The notes: generated by a model not told the origin, from the letters alone. Shown: positions 44,794-54,071, counted from the stretch's first letter. The stretch: DNA of 64,000 bases from CBDUEF01 sp018063485 (GCA_037045435.1 JBAOID010000003.1:310001-374000), one strand, 5' to 3'. Made by a program: numbers and translations.

Positions 44794-45533
44794 GCCAGCC
44801 GTTCCAGATTTACGGAGAGGCTCGACCGGGGCGCTGGTTGGTGACCTGTGATCACGCCAGCAACCGGGTGCCGGGCGATGTCGGTGGCGGAGATCTGGGA
44901 ATATGTGCCGCCGACATGGCGCGCCATATCGCCTTTGATGTGGGGGCGGCAGGCTTGGCCCGCGGCTTGGGCGAGGCGCTGAACAGCCCGGTGATCTGTT
45001 CGGATTTCAGCCGCTTGGTGATAGACCCCAACCGAGGTGAAGAAGACCCGACATTGCTGATGCGGCTTTATGACGGCACCATCATTCCGGCCAATCGTCA
45101 TGTGGATGCGGTTGAGGTGGAGCGGCGACTGGCGACACTTTACCGTCCCTATCACGCCGCTTATGCACGGCTGGCAGCACAGCATGACGATAAGGTTATC
45201 TTGGCCATCCATTCCTTTACGCCCTGCCTGAAGGGTCGCGCGCCGCGGCCCTGGCATGTGGGGGTGCTGTACAGCCATCTGGACGCACGCCTTTCCAAAC
45301 CGCTGATTGCGCGATTGCAGCAAGAGGCCGATCTGTGCATCGGAGATAACGAGCCTTATGCTGGCCATCTTCCGGGCGATGCGCTGGACAAGCACGCGTT
45401 GCAACCGGGGCGGCACAATACGTTGATCGAGTTGCGCAATGATTTGATTGCCACTGAGGCGGATCAGGTGGCTTGGGCGCAGCGCTTGGCCCCGATTTTA
45501 GCGGCGGTCTTGGACGCTCTGCCCAAGACCTGA
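44790..45533 (+). CDS. N-formylglutamate amidohydrolase family protein
   Basis: A 247-residue zinc hydrolase of the N-formylglutamate deformylase (HutG/FGase) family. Motifs: WLVTCDHASNRVPGD with the metal His, FSRLVIDPNRGEEDPTLL, ILAIHSFTPCLKG and ALDKHALQPGRHNTLIELRNDLI. The start is a GTG in a GTGA overlap with the preceding gene. The enzyme hydrolyses N-formylglutamate at the end of one histidine degradation route, but no hut genes are near, so the substrate may differ. Predicted cytoplasmic. Confidence 0.88.
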   Translation: MSQPFQIYGEARPGRWLVTCDHASNRVPGDVGGGDLGICAADMARHIAFDVGAAGLARGLGEALNSPVICSDFSRLVIDPNRGEEDPTLLMRLYDGTIIPANRHVDAVEVERRLATLYRPYHAAYARLAAQHDDKVILAIHSFTPCLKGRAPRPWHVGVLYSHLDARLSKPLIARLQQEADLCIGDNEPYAGHLPGDALDKHALQPGRHNTLIELRNDLIATEADQVAWAQRLAPILAAVLDALPKT

Positions 45534-45539
45534 GCCGGT

Positions 45540-46412
45540 TCAGATCGCGGCTTTGCGCATTTCCTCAAGATATATCTCCCGTAGGCGGGATACCACTTTG
45601 CCCGGTGTGCCGGTGCCAATCGCCGCGCCGTCAATCTCGACCACCGGCATCACGAAGGCAGAGGCCGAGGTGACGAAAGCCTCATCAGCCTTCTGCGCCT
45701 CGGCGATGGTGAAGGGGCGTTCTTCGACCTCCATCTGCGCCTCGGCGGCAAAGCGCAGCACGGCGGCGCGGGTGATGCCGTGCAAGATGTCATGGCCAAG
45801 CTGGCGGGTGATGATCTTGTTGCCGCGCACGATATAGGCGTTGTTCGAGGTGCCTTCGGTGATCGCACCGTCCTCGACAAACCAACTGTCATCGACGCCA
45901 GCGGCCTTGGCCATCATCTTGGCCATGGAAGGATAGAGCAGTTGCGTGGTCTTGATGTCGCGCCGTCCCCAGCGCTGATCGGGGACCGAAATCACGCGCC
46001 ACCCGGTTTTCGCGGCGGGGTTTTCGGCCAGACCGGGTTTGGATTGAGTGAACAGCACCAGGGTTGGTTTGGTATCGGCAGCGGGAAAGACGAAATCGCG
46101 GTCGCCAGGATTGCCACGGGTGACTTGCAGATAGATCATGCCGTCGGTGATATCGTTGCGCGCAATCAGTTCGCGGTGAATTGCCAGCAATTCCGCATCC
46201 GTGCAGGGCGCGGCCATATCCAGTTCCGAAAGGCTGCGGCCAAGGCGGGCGCAATGGCCGGGAAAGTCGATCAGCTTGCCTCCCAGCACCGAGGTTACCT
46301 CATAAACCGCATCGGCCATCAGGAATCCACGGTCAAAGATCGAGACCTTGGCCTCGGATTCGGGCAGATAGTCGCCGTTCAGATAGACGATGCGTTGGGC
46401 TGGTGCGGTCAT
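45540..46412 (-). CDS. dat: D-amino-acid aminotransferase (class IV PLP enzyme)
   Basis: A 290-residue fold type IV transaminase. FDRGFLMADAVYEVTSVLGG, GMIYLQVTRGNPGDRDF, the PLP Lys in RDIKTTQLL, and EGTSNNAYIV with GHDILHGITRAAVL are typical of D-alanine transaminase. It interconverts D-amino acids and 2-oxo acids such as D-Ala and D-Glu. Start ATG 46412 (MTAPAQRIVYLNGD) with GGGGA upstream. It follows the dipeptide epimerase with a 2-bp gap; together they suit murein-peptide or D-amino-acid turnover. Discrimination from branched-chain aminotransferase is by the N-terminal pattern only. Confidence 0.9.
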   Translation of the reverse strand: MTAPAQRIVYLNGDYLPESEAKVSIFDRGFLMADAVYEVTSVLGGKLIDFPGHCARLGRSLSELDMAAPCTDAELLAIHRELIARNDITDGMIYLQVTRGNPGDRDFVFPAADTKPTLVLFTQSKPGLAENPAAKTGWRVISVPDQRWGRRDIKTTQLLYPSMAKMMAKAAGVDDSWFVEDGAITEGTSNNAYIVRGNKIITRQLGHDILHGITRAAVLRFAAEAQMEVEERPFTIAEAQKADEAFVTSASAFVMPVVEIDGAAIGTGTPGKVVSRLREIYLEEMRKAAI

Positions 46413-46414
46413 GC

Positions 46415-47377
46415 TTATCCCCAAAGGTTCGGTTGTGATGGATGAACGCCTTGCGCGTCATACTGCAGCGGATGCGGGCGGTCTTGGGCCAGAAGCAACG
46501 GGCCGTCAAGATCGCAATAGGCGGCACCTTGCGCCAGCAGCACGGCGGGGGCCATGCCCAAGGACGAGCCGACCATGCAGCCCACCATCAGGCGCAGGTT
46601 CAGCCGGGCGGCTTCATTCCGGGCGCGCAGGGCTTCGGTCAGGCCGCCGGTCTTGTCGAGTTTCAGGTTCACCATGTCATATTTGCCGACCAGCGCCGCA
46701 AGGCTGGCGGCATCATGGGCGGATTCGTCGGCGCAAACCGGCAAGGGGCGGGCGATTTCGGACAGCATGTCATCGGCCCCTTGCGGCAGGGGTTGTTCCA
46801 CCAATGCCACGCCAAGGCGGATCAGATGCGGGGCAAGGTCGGCGTAAATCTCGGGCGTCCAGCCCTCATTCGCGTCGATGATCAGGGTGGCGTTGGGTGC
46901 GCCCTGGCGGACGGCCTCAAGGCGGGGCATGTCCTCGGGCGTGCCAAGTTTCACTTTAAGGATCGGGCGATAAGCGTTTTTCGCAGCCTCAAGGCGCATC
47001 GCTTCGGGGGTGTTGAGCGACAGGGTGAAGGCCACGGGAACCGGCCTCGGTTCGGGCAGGCCCGCCAATTGCCAGACGCGCTGGCCAGAGGCTTTCGCGG
47101 CATGATCCCAAAGCGCGCAATCGAGGGCATTGCGGGCGGCACCGGGGGGAAGGGCGGTTTGCAGCGCCTTAGGGGTGATATCCTGGGGCAGGGCTGCGAT
47201 TTGGGCAGTGACGCTTTCCAGCGATTCGCCATAGCGCGCATAGGGCACACATTCACCGCGTCCGGTGCTGCCGCTGCGGGTGACGCTGACCGTCAGCACA
47301 TGGGCATGGGTTTTTGATCCGCGCGAGATGGTGAAGGTTTGCGCCAGCGCGAATGTATCGGGGGTGACGGTGATCAT
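46415..47377 (-). CDS. L-Ala-D/L-Glu dipeptide epimerase (enolase superfamily)
   Basis: A 320-residue muconate-lactonizing subgroup enolase. Catalytic residues visible: the KxK motif in ILKVKLGTPEDM, metal ligands in IIDANEGWTPEI, LVEQPLPQGADD and CADESAHD, and the second Lys in NLKLDKTGG. The GCMVGSSLGMAPAV and AAYCDLDGPLLL segments match L-Ala-D/L-Glu epimerases, which isomerise the L-Ala-D-Glu released from murein. Its stop lies 2 bp before the aminotransferase start, so the two are one operon. The substrate is inferred from the family; other dipeptides are possible. Confidence 0.88.
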   Translation of the reverse strand: MITVTPDTFALAQTFTISRGSKTHAHVLTVSVTRSGSTGRGECVPYARYGESLESVTAQIAALPQDITPKALQTALPPGAARNALDCALWDHAAKASGQRVWQLAGLPEPRPVPVAFTLSLNTPEAMRLEAAKNAYRPILKVKLGTPEDMPRLEAVRQGAPNATLIIDANEGWTPEIYADLAPHLIRLGVALVEQPLPQGADDMLSEIARPLPVCADESAHDAASLAALVGKYDMVNLKLDKTGGLTEALRARNEAARLNLRLMVGCMVGSSLGMAPAVLLAQGAAYCDLDGPLLLAQDRPHPLQYDAQGVHPSQPNLWG

Positions 47378-47568
47378 GGGCACTCGGGGTTTATGGGCGT
47401 TTGCGGTATGTTTGACTGATTGGGGCGTATGTGGAAAGGGTGGATAGCGCAGCAGAAGGGATTGCGGCGGTGCGGCGGAAATGCTGCGGTCGCGAATTGC
47501 TCTTGCGATCTGACGCGCAATAATCTAACCAAGACCTGACAGATTTCGAAACATCCTTGCGAGGCCAT

Positions 47569-48528
47569 ATGTCTTTCCGCTTGCAACCCCTGCCGCCCGC
47601 CCGCCCGAATCGTTGCCAGCTTTTTGGCCCTGGCTCGCGTCCTGCACTGTTTGAAAAGATGGCGGCATCGGCGGCAGATGTCATCAACCTTGATCTGGAG
47701 GATTCGGTTGCGCCCGGCGACAAGGATCAGGCGCGGGCGAATATCATCGAAGCGATTTCGGCAGTTGATTGGGGCAAGAAGTGGCTTTCAGTACGGATCA
47801 ATGGGTTGGATTCGCCCTATTGGTATCGCGATGTTGTTGATCTGCTGGAGCAATGCGGCGACCGCCTTGATCAGATCATGATCCCGAAAGTGGGCTGTGC
47901 GGCGGATGTTTACGCTGTGGACGCGTTGGTGACAGCGATTGAGCGCGCCAAGGGGCGTAAAAAGCCGATTGCTTTTGAAGTGATCATCGAATCGGCAGCG
48001 GGCATTGCGCATGTCGAGGAGATCGCGGCCTCCAGCCCCCGTTTGCAGGCGATGAGCCTTGGGGCTGCGGATTTTGCGGCCAGCATGGGGATGCAGACCA
48101 CCGGCATAGGGGGCACGCAGGAAAATTACTACATGCTGCGCGAGGGGGTGAAGCATTGGGCGGACCCCTGGCACTGGGCGCAGGCGGCGATTGTGGCGGC
48201 CTGCCGGACGCATGGTATCTTGCCCGTTGACGGGCCATTTGGCGATTTCTCTGATGATGAGGGGTTTCGCGCACAGGCGATGCGCTCGGCCACGCTGGGA
48301 ATGGTGGGCAAATGGGCCATTCATCCCAAGCAGATCGCGCTGGCCAATCAGGTGTTTACGCCGTCTGAGGCTGCCGTGAGCGAAGCGCGAGAGATCTTGG
48401 CCGCTATGGAGCAGGCCAAGGCGCGCGGTGAGGGGGCCACGGTGTACAAGGGGCGCCTGGTCGATATTGCTTCGATCAAACAGGCCGAAGTGATCGTGAA
48501 ACAGGCGGAAATGATCGCCTCGGCCTGA
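47569..48528 (+). CDS. mcl1: L-malyl-CoA/beta-methylmalyl-CoA lyase
   Basis: A 319-residue HpcH/HpaI-family lyase. It cleaves beta-methylmalyl-CoA to glyoxylate and propionyl-CoA, and L-malyl-CoA to glyoxylate and acetyl-CoA, in the ethylmalonyl-CoA pathway. The N-terminus MSFRLQPLPPARPNRCQLFG, INLDLEDSVAPGDK, GAADFAASMGMQTTGIGG and the end KQAEVIVKQAEMI match Rhodobacter Mcl1, almost the same length (318 residues). GAGG lies before ATG 47569. The presence of phaA and phaB in the same window fits growth on acetate or C1/C2 units. Confidence 0.95.
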   Translation: MSFRLQPLPPARPNRCQLFGPGSRPALFEKMAASAADVINLDLEDSVAPGDKDQARANIIEAISAVDWGKKWLSVRINGLDSPYWYRDVVDLLEQCGDRLDQIMIPKVGCAADVYAVDALVTAIERAKGRKKPIAFEVIIESAAGIAHVEEIAASSPRLQAMSLGAADFAASMGMQTTGIGGTQENYYMLREGVKHWADPWHWAQAAIVAACRTHGILPVDGPFGDFSDDEGFRAQAMRSATLGMVGKWAIHPKQIALANQVFTPSEAAVSEAREILAAMEQAKARGEGATVYKGRLVDIASIKQAEVIVKQAEMIASA

Positions 48529-48823
48529 CAATGGCCGCAGAAGAATCGCGTTGACAGCGTCAGCCTTGGGTTGCAAATCTGACGCGACGGAAGGCGCGGC
48601 TTTCCACGATATACCCGAGCGGCAAAAGGCGGGGAGGCCCGGAACCGCGATCAGGGGAGGAGGCGCGCCTCGTGGGAAACTGCGGGGCGTCGCTGTTTCA
48701 AACCAGCGCGATAGCTGGCCATATGAGTGTGGCCGCCCACAGCGGGCAAGTCAAAAGCAACAAGCCGAGTTGCACATTCAAGTCGTGAAGGCCATAAAGG
48801 GGCCTTGTCGGATGGAGTGCCTG
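48529..48823. promoter_or_regulatory. Intergenic region with hairpins upstream of accA
   Basis: About 295 bp without a supported gene. It contains the inverted repeat GCGTCAG (48559-48565) / CTGACGC (48581-48587) just after mcl1, possibly its terminator. A hairpin AAGGCC / GGCCTT (48788-48793 and 48801-48806) lies 8 bases before the accA ribosome binding site and could influence translation start. A TTGACA at 48553-48558 could be a -35 box. None of these was tested. Confidence 0.45.
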
Positions 48824-49781
48824 ATGAACTATCTGGAATTCGAAAAGCCTTTGGCCGAGATCGAGGGCAAGGCGGAAGAATTGCGCGCAATGGCGCGCAG
48901 CAACACCGGGATGGACGTTACCAAAGAGGCAGAGGCGCTGGATCGCAAGGCCGAAATTCTGCTGCGTGATCTCTACAAAGGGTTGACGGCCTGGCAGAAA
49001 TGTCAGGTGGCGCGGCATCCTGATCGCCCGCATACCAAGGATTACATTGACGCGCTGTTCACCGATTACACGTCCCTTGCCGGGGATCGCGGCTTTGCCG
49101 ATGATCATGCGGTCATGGGCGGGTTGGCGCGGTTCAATGACATGCCGGTCATGGTTATTGGCCAGGAAAAAGGCAATGATACCAAATCCCGAATTGAACG
49201 GAATTTCGGGATGGCGCGGCCCGAAGGCTATCGCAAGGCGGTGCGGCTGATGGATATGGCCGACCGGTTCCGCCTGCCGGTGGTGATGCTGGTCGATACC
49301 CCTGGTGCCTATCCGGGCAAGGGGGCCGAAGAGCGTGGCCAGGCAGAGGCGATTGCGCGGTCTACCGAGAAATGTCTGGCCATCGGCGTGCCTCTGGTGG
49401 CGGTTGTGGTGGGCGAAGGTGGCTCGGGTGGCGCCGTGGCCTTTGCCACCGCCAACCGCGTGGCGATGTTGGAACATTCGGTATATTCAGTGATCACGCC
49501 GGAGGGTTGTGCTTCGATCCTGTGGAAAGACGCCGAGAAGATGCGTGAAGCAGCGGAAGCCTTGCGCTTGACGGCGGGCGATCTGCAAAAGCTGGGGATC
49601 ATCGACCGGATCATCAGCGAGCCGGTGGGGGGCGCAACGGGGGCGCCAAGCCACGATTGATGCCGTCGGCAAGGCGATCGAGGCTATGCTGAAGGAGTTG
49701 ACAGGCAAGAAACCCGAGGCACTGATCAAGGATCGCCGCCAGAAATATCTGAATATGGGTGCCAAGGGTTTGGCCGCCTGA
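48824..49781 (+). CDS. accA: Acetyl-CoA carboxylase carboxyltransferase subunit alpha (one frameshift)
   Basis: Essential subunit of the carboxyltransferase that makes malonyl-CoA for fatty acid synthesis. MNYLEFEKPLAEIEGKAEEL, FADDHAVMGGLARF, VDTPGAYPGKGAEERGQ and EGGSGGAVAFATANRVAM are typical. The frame breaks after SEPVGGA at about 49640, and the next frame restores RGRQATIDAVGKAIEAML and LGAKGLAA-type ending (here NMGAKGLAA). Alignment by eye with relatives shows about two bases missing, or one extra plus a lost residue. Start ATG 48824 has GGAG six bases upstream. The break in an essential gene points to sequence error. Confidence 0.93.
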
Positions 49782-49860
49782 GCTTTTGAACATCGGCTCT
49801 GTGGGCTGTCTTTGGCTATGCCCGGTGAGCGGCAAAAGGGCCTAGACGCCAGAGAATGGG

Positions 49861-50430
49861 ATGGGTGCCATGACAAGCGTGATTGCGGGCGATTGGCCGG
49901 CACGGGCGCGCCGCAAGTGGATCGCAACGGGCACGAAGGCGCTGGCCGTTGTCTGGCTCTTTTTTGCGCCGGGGCTGGCTCATGCCGATCCCACGTTACG
50001 CGGCCGCGTGGTGACGTTTTCGGTTCTGGCCTATGATGATCCCGCCCATCCTATGTATCAGGGCAAGGGCCTGACGGTTCAGGTGGGTGATGGTGTCGAA
50101 TTCGGGTTGGGGCAAGAAGGGCCACAAAACGGGATTGATGTGGCGCCAGTGCGGGTGGACATTGGCCCCAGCCGGATTGAAGTGAGCGCCCTTGCACCCG
50201 AGACTTGGCTTCTGAGCGCGGCGTTCAACGGCTATGTCCTTGCATTTGAAACCGAATGTGCGCTGTTTGAACAGGCCGCAGTTGATCGCGACTTCAGCAC
50301 TTTGCAACTGGCCCCGGATGCAATCAGCACCAAGGGCGGCAAATTGTTCATAAACGTCGAAGGGCTGCATTATACGGCGGAAAGCCGCTTTGCGATTGAT
50401 CTGCAAGTGGCAGATTGCCCGCTGTCATGA
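49861..50430 (+). CDS. Periplasmic protein of unknown function
   Basis: A 189-residue protein with a long N-terminal signal peptide (positive ARARRK, then ALAVVWLFFAPGLAHA, cleavage before DPTLRGRVVTFSV). The mature domain is beta-rich (LTVQVGDGVEFGLG, VRVDIGPSRIEVSAL, FINVEGLHYTAESRFAIDL) with two cysteines (TECALFEQ and VADCPLS) that may form a disulfide. No family recognised. Downstream of accA by 79 bp. ATG 49870 is an alternative start. Confidence 0.7.
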   Translation: MGAMTSVIAGDWPARARRKWIATGTKALAVVWLFFAPGLAHADPTLRGRVVTFSVLAYDDPAHPMYQGKGLTVQVGDGVEFGLGQEGPQNGIDVAPVRVDIGPSRIEVSALAPETWLLSAAFNGYVLAFETECALFEQAAVDRDFSTLQLAPDAISTKGGKLFINVEGLHYTAESRFAIDLQVADCPLS

Positions 50431-50475
50431 GGGCTCGATCCGGCTTAGACCGGCGCAAATGTCAAAACGATGCAG

Positions 50476-50802
50476 TTATTTGCCTTTTGGTTGCTTCGGC
50501 TTGGGAGACGGCAGGTCGGTGGCCACGGCGCGCAGGATGCGGGCGACGAAATCAGGATCATCCAAAGCCTCGGACAGGATCAGATAGGGTTTTGAGCCTG
50601 GATAGGCCTCGCCTTCCTCACCATCGGGAAGCAGGGCGCGCGAGGCGGGGGTGATCTTGAGGAAAAACGTGTCGTCGCAGACAAAGCCCACAACCTTGCC
50701 ATCAAGATAGACGGCATATTCGCCGAACATCTTGCCAAAGCGCAGGGGAAGGGCGCAAAGCGTATCGGTCAGATGCGCGATGGTGGCCGCAGAGGTCGCC
50801 AT
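50476..50802 (-). CDS. TfoX N-terminal domain protein
   Basis: A 108-residue protein matching the TfoX/Sxy N-terminal domain: LRFGKMFGEYAVYLDGKVVG, DDTFFLKITPASRALL and EAYPGSKPYLILSEALDDPDF. It lacks the C-terminal TfoX domain. In gamma-proteobacteria TfoX activates competence genes, but short alphaproteobacterial members have no known role. Start overlaps the plsC stop (TGATG), so it is part of the ftsE-ftsX-plsC operon. Confidence 0.88.
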   Translation of the reverse strand: MATSAATIAHLTDTLCALPLRFGKMFGEYAVYLDGKVVGFVCDDTFFLKITPASRALLPDGEEGEAYPGSKPYLILSEALDDPDFVARILRAVATDLPSPKPKQPKGK

Positions 50803-51530
50803 CAGCCCTTGAATCCCGCTTCGGCCAACAAGGCAGTGGACGAGGCTTCAATCCGCGCCTCAAGTTCGGCCATGAAAGCACTATTGGACAGTCCGGCGGG
50901 AATGGCGGGCAGGAACTCTACCACCGCAACGCCCGGTTTGCGCAGAATCGCGCGCTTGGGCCAGAACAGGCCCACATTCGCCCCGATCGGCACACAGGGC
51001 TGGTTCAACTGGCGGTAAAGCGCGGCAGTCCCCTTCTTGTAGGGCCTGATCTCACCTGGGGCCACCCTTGTGCCTTGGGGATAGATGATCAACTGACCAG
51101 GCTTCACGGTTCCTGCTGCGAGGTCGGCCATCATCTTGGTGATTGCCGGGCCACGCTTGCCACGGTTGACCGGAATGCAGCCGATGCGCAGAGCATACCA
51201 GCCAAGGAAAGGGGCAAAGCGCAACTCGGCCTTCATGATGAATCTTGCCCGCGGCAGGGCGTTGAAGATGATCAGGATATCAAGAAAGCTCTGGTGCTTG
51301 GGTGCAATCAGCACTTCACCTGAGGGGACGGTGCCGCGCACTTCGCTGCGGGTGCCGCACAGGATACGCAGGGAAAACAGCACCCAGCGACAAAAGGCCT
51401 TGCAGGCGGCCAGTGCGCCATCTTGGGTGATCAGCGCATAGGGAAAGTAGAGAATCGCGATGACGGCCAGCGCCAGATACATCTGGGCGATGAAGATCAG
51501 CGACAGCAGCCAGCGGAGCGGGTTGGGCAT
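50802..51530 (-). CDS. plsC: 1-acyl-sn-glycerol-3-phosphate acyltransferase (PlsC family)
   Basis: A 242-residue membrane acyltransferase with one to two N-terminal hydrophobic helices (LLSLIFIAQMYLALAVIAIL). The HX4D catalytic motif is in PKHQSFLDILI, followed by FIMKAELRFAPFLGWYALRIG, IPVNRGKR, QLIIYPQGTRVAPGE and CVPIGANVGLFW, the usual blocks I-IV. It would acylate lysophosphatidate in phospholipid synthesis. Its start overlaps the ftsX stop (TGATG at 51528-51532). Confidence 0.9.
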   Translation of the reverse strand: MPNPLRWLLSLIFIAQMYLALAVIAILYFPYALITQDGALAACKAFCRWVLFSLRILCGTRSEVRGTVPSGEVLIAPKHQSFLDILIIFNALPRARFIMKAELRFAPFLGWYALRIGCIPVNRGKRGPAITKMMADLAAGTVKPGQLIIYPQGTRVAPGEIRPYKKGTAALYRQLNQPCVPIGANVGLFWPKRAILRKPGVAVVEFLPAIPAGLSNSAFMAELEARIEASSTALLAEAGFKG

Positions 51531-52423
51531 CAGGTAAGTTCTTTCAGTTTGCGCAGGGCGGCGATTTGTGTGGCGAGAAAGGCGACCAGACCAGCCAGTG
51601 GCGGCATAAGGAGCGGCAAGAGCCAGCTTGCGCCGGTAAAGCCAAGTCCGGTGAGGAAACCGCCCGCCGCATCGGCAGAGGGCAGGAAAGCTATGCCGAT
51701 CATGGCAAGAGCGGTGCCAATGGCAGCGCCAGTGATGGCGCGCAGGGTAAAGCGGCGCACGAAAGCGCGGGCAATATAGGTGTCGCGCGCGCCCACAAGC
51801 CGCAGCACTTCGATCACCTGAGAGTTGGCGGCCAGGGCGGATTGCGCGGCCAGGGTGATCATCGCGGCGGTGGCGGTGGCGATAAGGCAGATCGAGAGCA
51901 CCCCCAGCAGGCGCAAGCGGGATGCGGCCACGGCCAGTGGCCGGCGCCAGCGGGTGTGATCATCCAGAACCGCACCGGGGGCCTCGGCGGCGAGGCGGGC
52001 GCGCAGGCCGGTGGCATCATAGCCATCGCCGGTTTCCGTCAACTCGATCAACCGGGGCAGCGGCAGCGCATCGACTGGCAGGTCCGGGCCGAACCAGGGC
52101 TCCAGCAGCACGCGCTGTTCTTCATCGGTCAGGGCGCGGGCCGAGCCGATGCCCGGGGTGGTGGCAAGCAGGTCCAGCACGGCTTTGGTTTGGCGATCAA
52201 TCTGGTCTTGGGGGGCGGAGAGCCGCACGGTGGCGGTGCGCTCCAGCGCATCCGACCAGCGGTTTGCAAGGCGGCCAGAGGCAAGTGACAGTGCAAGGGC
52301 AAATACCGCCAGAAACGCCATGGCCCCGGCGGTGAAGCTGGTCAGCCGGGCGGTATGGCCCGCAGGCGGAACGACCCGATCCGAATGACTGTCAACGGCG
52401 AAAAGCGCAGAGAGTTTGTTCAC
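51530..52423 (-). CDS. ftsX: Cell division protein FtsX
   Basis: A 297-residue membrane subunit of FtsEX, which couples ATP hydrolysis to control of murein hydrolases at the septum. It has an N-terminal helix (SFTAGAMAFLAVFALALSLA), a periplasmic domain (about 55-155), then three transmembrane helices (LLGVLSICLIATATAAMITL, AITGAAIGTALAMIGIAFL, WLLPLLMPPLAGLVAFLA) with the FtsX motif NSQVIEVLRLVGARDTYIAR between them. The start is a GTG within a GTGA overlap with the ftsE stop; the upstream ATG extension is not family-like. Confidence 0.92.
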   Translation of the reverse strand: MNKLSALFAVDSHSDRVVPPAGHTARLTSFTAGAMAFLAVFALALSLASGRLANRWSDALERTATVRLSAPQDQIDRQTKAVLDLLATTPGIGSARALTDEEQRVLLEPWFGPDLPVDALPLPRLIELTETGDGYDATGLRARLAAEAPGAVLDDHTRWRRPLAVAASRLRLLGVLSICLIATATAAMITLAAQSALAANSQVIEVLRLVGARDTYIARAFVRRFTLRAITGAAIGTALAMIGIAFLPSADAAGGFLTGLGFTGASWLLPLLMPPLAGLVAFLATQIAALRKLKELT

Positions 52424-53091
52424 AGGTCGGCCCCCGCAAGTTGGATACGCCGCTTTGAGATGCGCAGCACGCGGGCCGCCAATTGCGATTTGGCCTGTCG
52501 GATCAGGTTCAGGTCGTGGGTGGCGATCAAGATGGTCTTGCCCATGCGGTTCAACTCGACCAGCAGGGTCAGCAGTCGCAGCGACATTTCCCAATCAAGG
52601 TTGCCGGTTGGCTCATCGGCCAAGATCACATCCGGCCCCATGATTACCGCGCGCGCAACGGCGGCGCGTTGACGCTCGCCTCCCGAGAGCTGGGGCGGCA
52701 GGGCATCGGCAAGATTGCCAAGGCCCACCCATCCCAAAAGGTCGGTCAGGTCGCGGGCCTCGGACTGACGGCCGGCCACGGTGAGCGGCAGGGTGACGTT
52801 GGCGGCAAGCGGCAGATGATCGAGAAATTGCACGTTTTGATGCACCACCCCGATGCGGCGGCGGGTAAGGGCGACATCATCGCGCGACAGGCTGCGTACT
52901 TCGCGGTCAAACAGGGTGATGCGGCCGGCAGAGGGCAAAAGCTCGGCATAGCAGAGTTTCAGGAATGTGGACTTGCCCGCGCCGGACGGTCCGGTCAAAA
53001 AGTGGAATGATCCCGGCGCAAGGCGCAAGGTTATGTCGGACAGCAATTCGCCCCCGCCGTAGCTGTAGGCGACGTTTTCGAAGGAAATCAC
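52420..53091 (-). CDS. ftsE: Cell division ATP-binding protein FtsE
   Basis: A 223-residue ABC ATPase that pairs with FtsX. Walker A GPSGAGKST, Q-loop HQNVQFLDHLP, signature LSGGERQR, Walker B VILADEPTGNLD and switch ATHDLNL are complete. I take GTG 53091 as start (MISFENVAYSYGGGE), with AAGGA eight bases upstream; TTG 53094 is possible. First gene of the ftsE-ftsX-plsC-tfoX operon, divergent from the zinc-ribbon protein. Confidence 0.94.
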   Translation of the reverse strand: MISFENVAYSYGGGELLSDITLRLAPGSFHFLTGPSGAGKSTFLKLCYAELLPSAGRITLFDREVRSLSRDDVALTRRRIGVVHQNVQFLDHLPLAANVTLPLTVAGRQSEARDLTDLLGWVGLGNLADALPPQLSGGERQRAAVARAVIMGPDVILADEPTGNLDWEMSLRLLTLLVELNRMGKTILIATHDLNLIRQAKSQLAARVLRISKRRIQLAGADL

Positions 53092-53254
53092 CAAATCTGT
53101 CCTTTGCCCGGCCCTTTTGCTGCGACAACATTGCCCAAGGACGGGCCGAGTTCAATCACTCCCGTTGGTTGCCGCGTCACAAACCCTTGGAGATGGTGCA
53201 TATCGTTGCTACAACAACTACAATGACAGGGATCAAGGCACGGGGCGGTGAGAA

Positions 53255-54053
53255 ATGCGGCTGGTTTGCCCAAATTGCGATGCAGAATATGAGGTCGATG
53301 CCTCGGTGATCCCTTTGACGGGGCGAGATGTTCAATGTTCCAATTGCGGCCACACCTGGTTTCAGAAGGCCCCGGAGGTGGAAGCGGCCGAGGCGGCCGA
53401 AGCGGCGTTGTTTGATCCAGCCCCCCCGATTGTCCGACCAGAACCAATGCAGCCCGAGCGAATGCAGTCCGAGCCGCCCGCCGAGCGGCCCGCCCGAGCC
53501 GCAACCGGCACCGGCGCGTCGCGGAATTGATGAGAGCGTGCTTGCCGTGCTGCGTGAGGAAGCCGAACGCGAAGCCTTGGCGCGCAAGGCCGAACCGCCG
53601 GTGGTCGAGGTTCAGTCTGATCTGGGCCTGCGCCAGATCGAAGGCGGGGCGCTTGCGGCGCGGGTGGCGCAGATGAAAAGCGAAGAGGCAGAGCCAACGC
53701 CCACAACGGATGCGCCGCGAGTGCATACCCGCAAGCAGATGCTGCCCGAGATTGAAGAAATCAATTCAACCCTGCGGGCCAGCACCGAACGGCGCAGCGG
53801 TCAGGCTGCCGGGGTGGCCGAGACGCTGAGCAACGGCTCACGCGAGCGGGCAGGGTTTCGCAGCGGCTTTGTAATGATGATCGTTTTGGCGGTTGTGTTG
53901 GTGCTTGTCTACGTCATGGCCCCAAAGTTGGTCGAGCAAATCCCCGGTGCAGCACCTGCCCTGAACACCTATGTTGCCGCCGTGGAAGCTGCCCGCTCCT
54001 GGGTGAATGGGCTTATGAAAGCTGCTATTGGCGCGATGCGCGGAACGGGCTGA
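53255..54053 (+). CDS. MJ0042-type zinc-ribbon membrane protein (one frameshift)
   Basis: The first frame gives MRLVCPNCDAEYEVDASVIP with VQCSNCGHTWFQ, a two-CxxC zinc ribbon of the MJ0042 type, then a Glu/Pro/Ala-rich linker. It stops at 53530 after an odd tail. The other frame continues with RRGIDESVLAVLREEAERE, a charged linker and one transmembrane helix (FVMMIVLAVVLVLVYVMAP), ending RGTG. Joined near 53490-53525 they form one protein of about 265 residues, as in related alphaproteobacteria. So one indel lies there, probably an error. Function is unknown. Confidence 0.82.
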
Positions 54054-54071
54054 AGCCGTCGCCTCAGAGTT

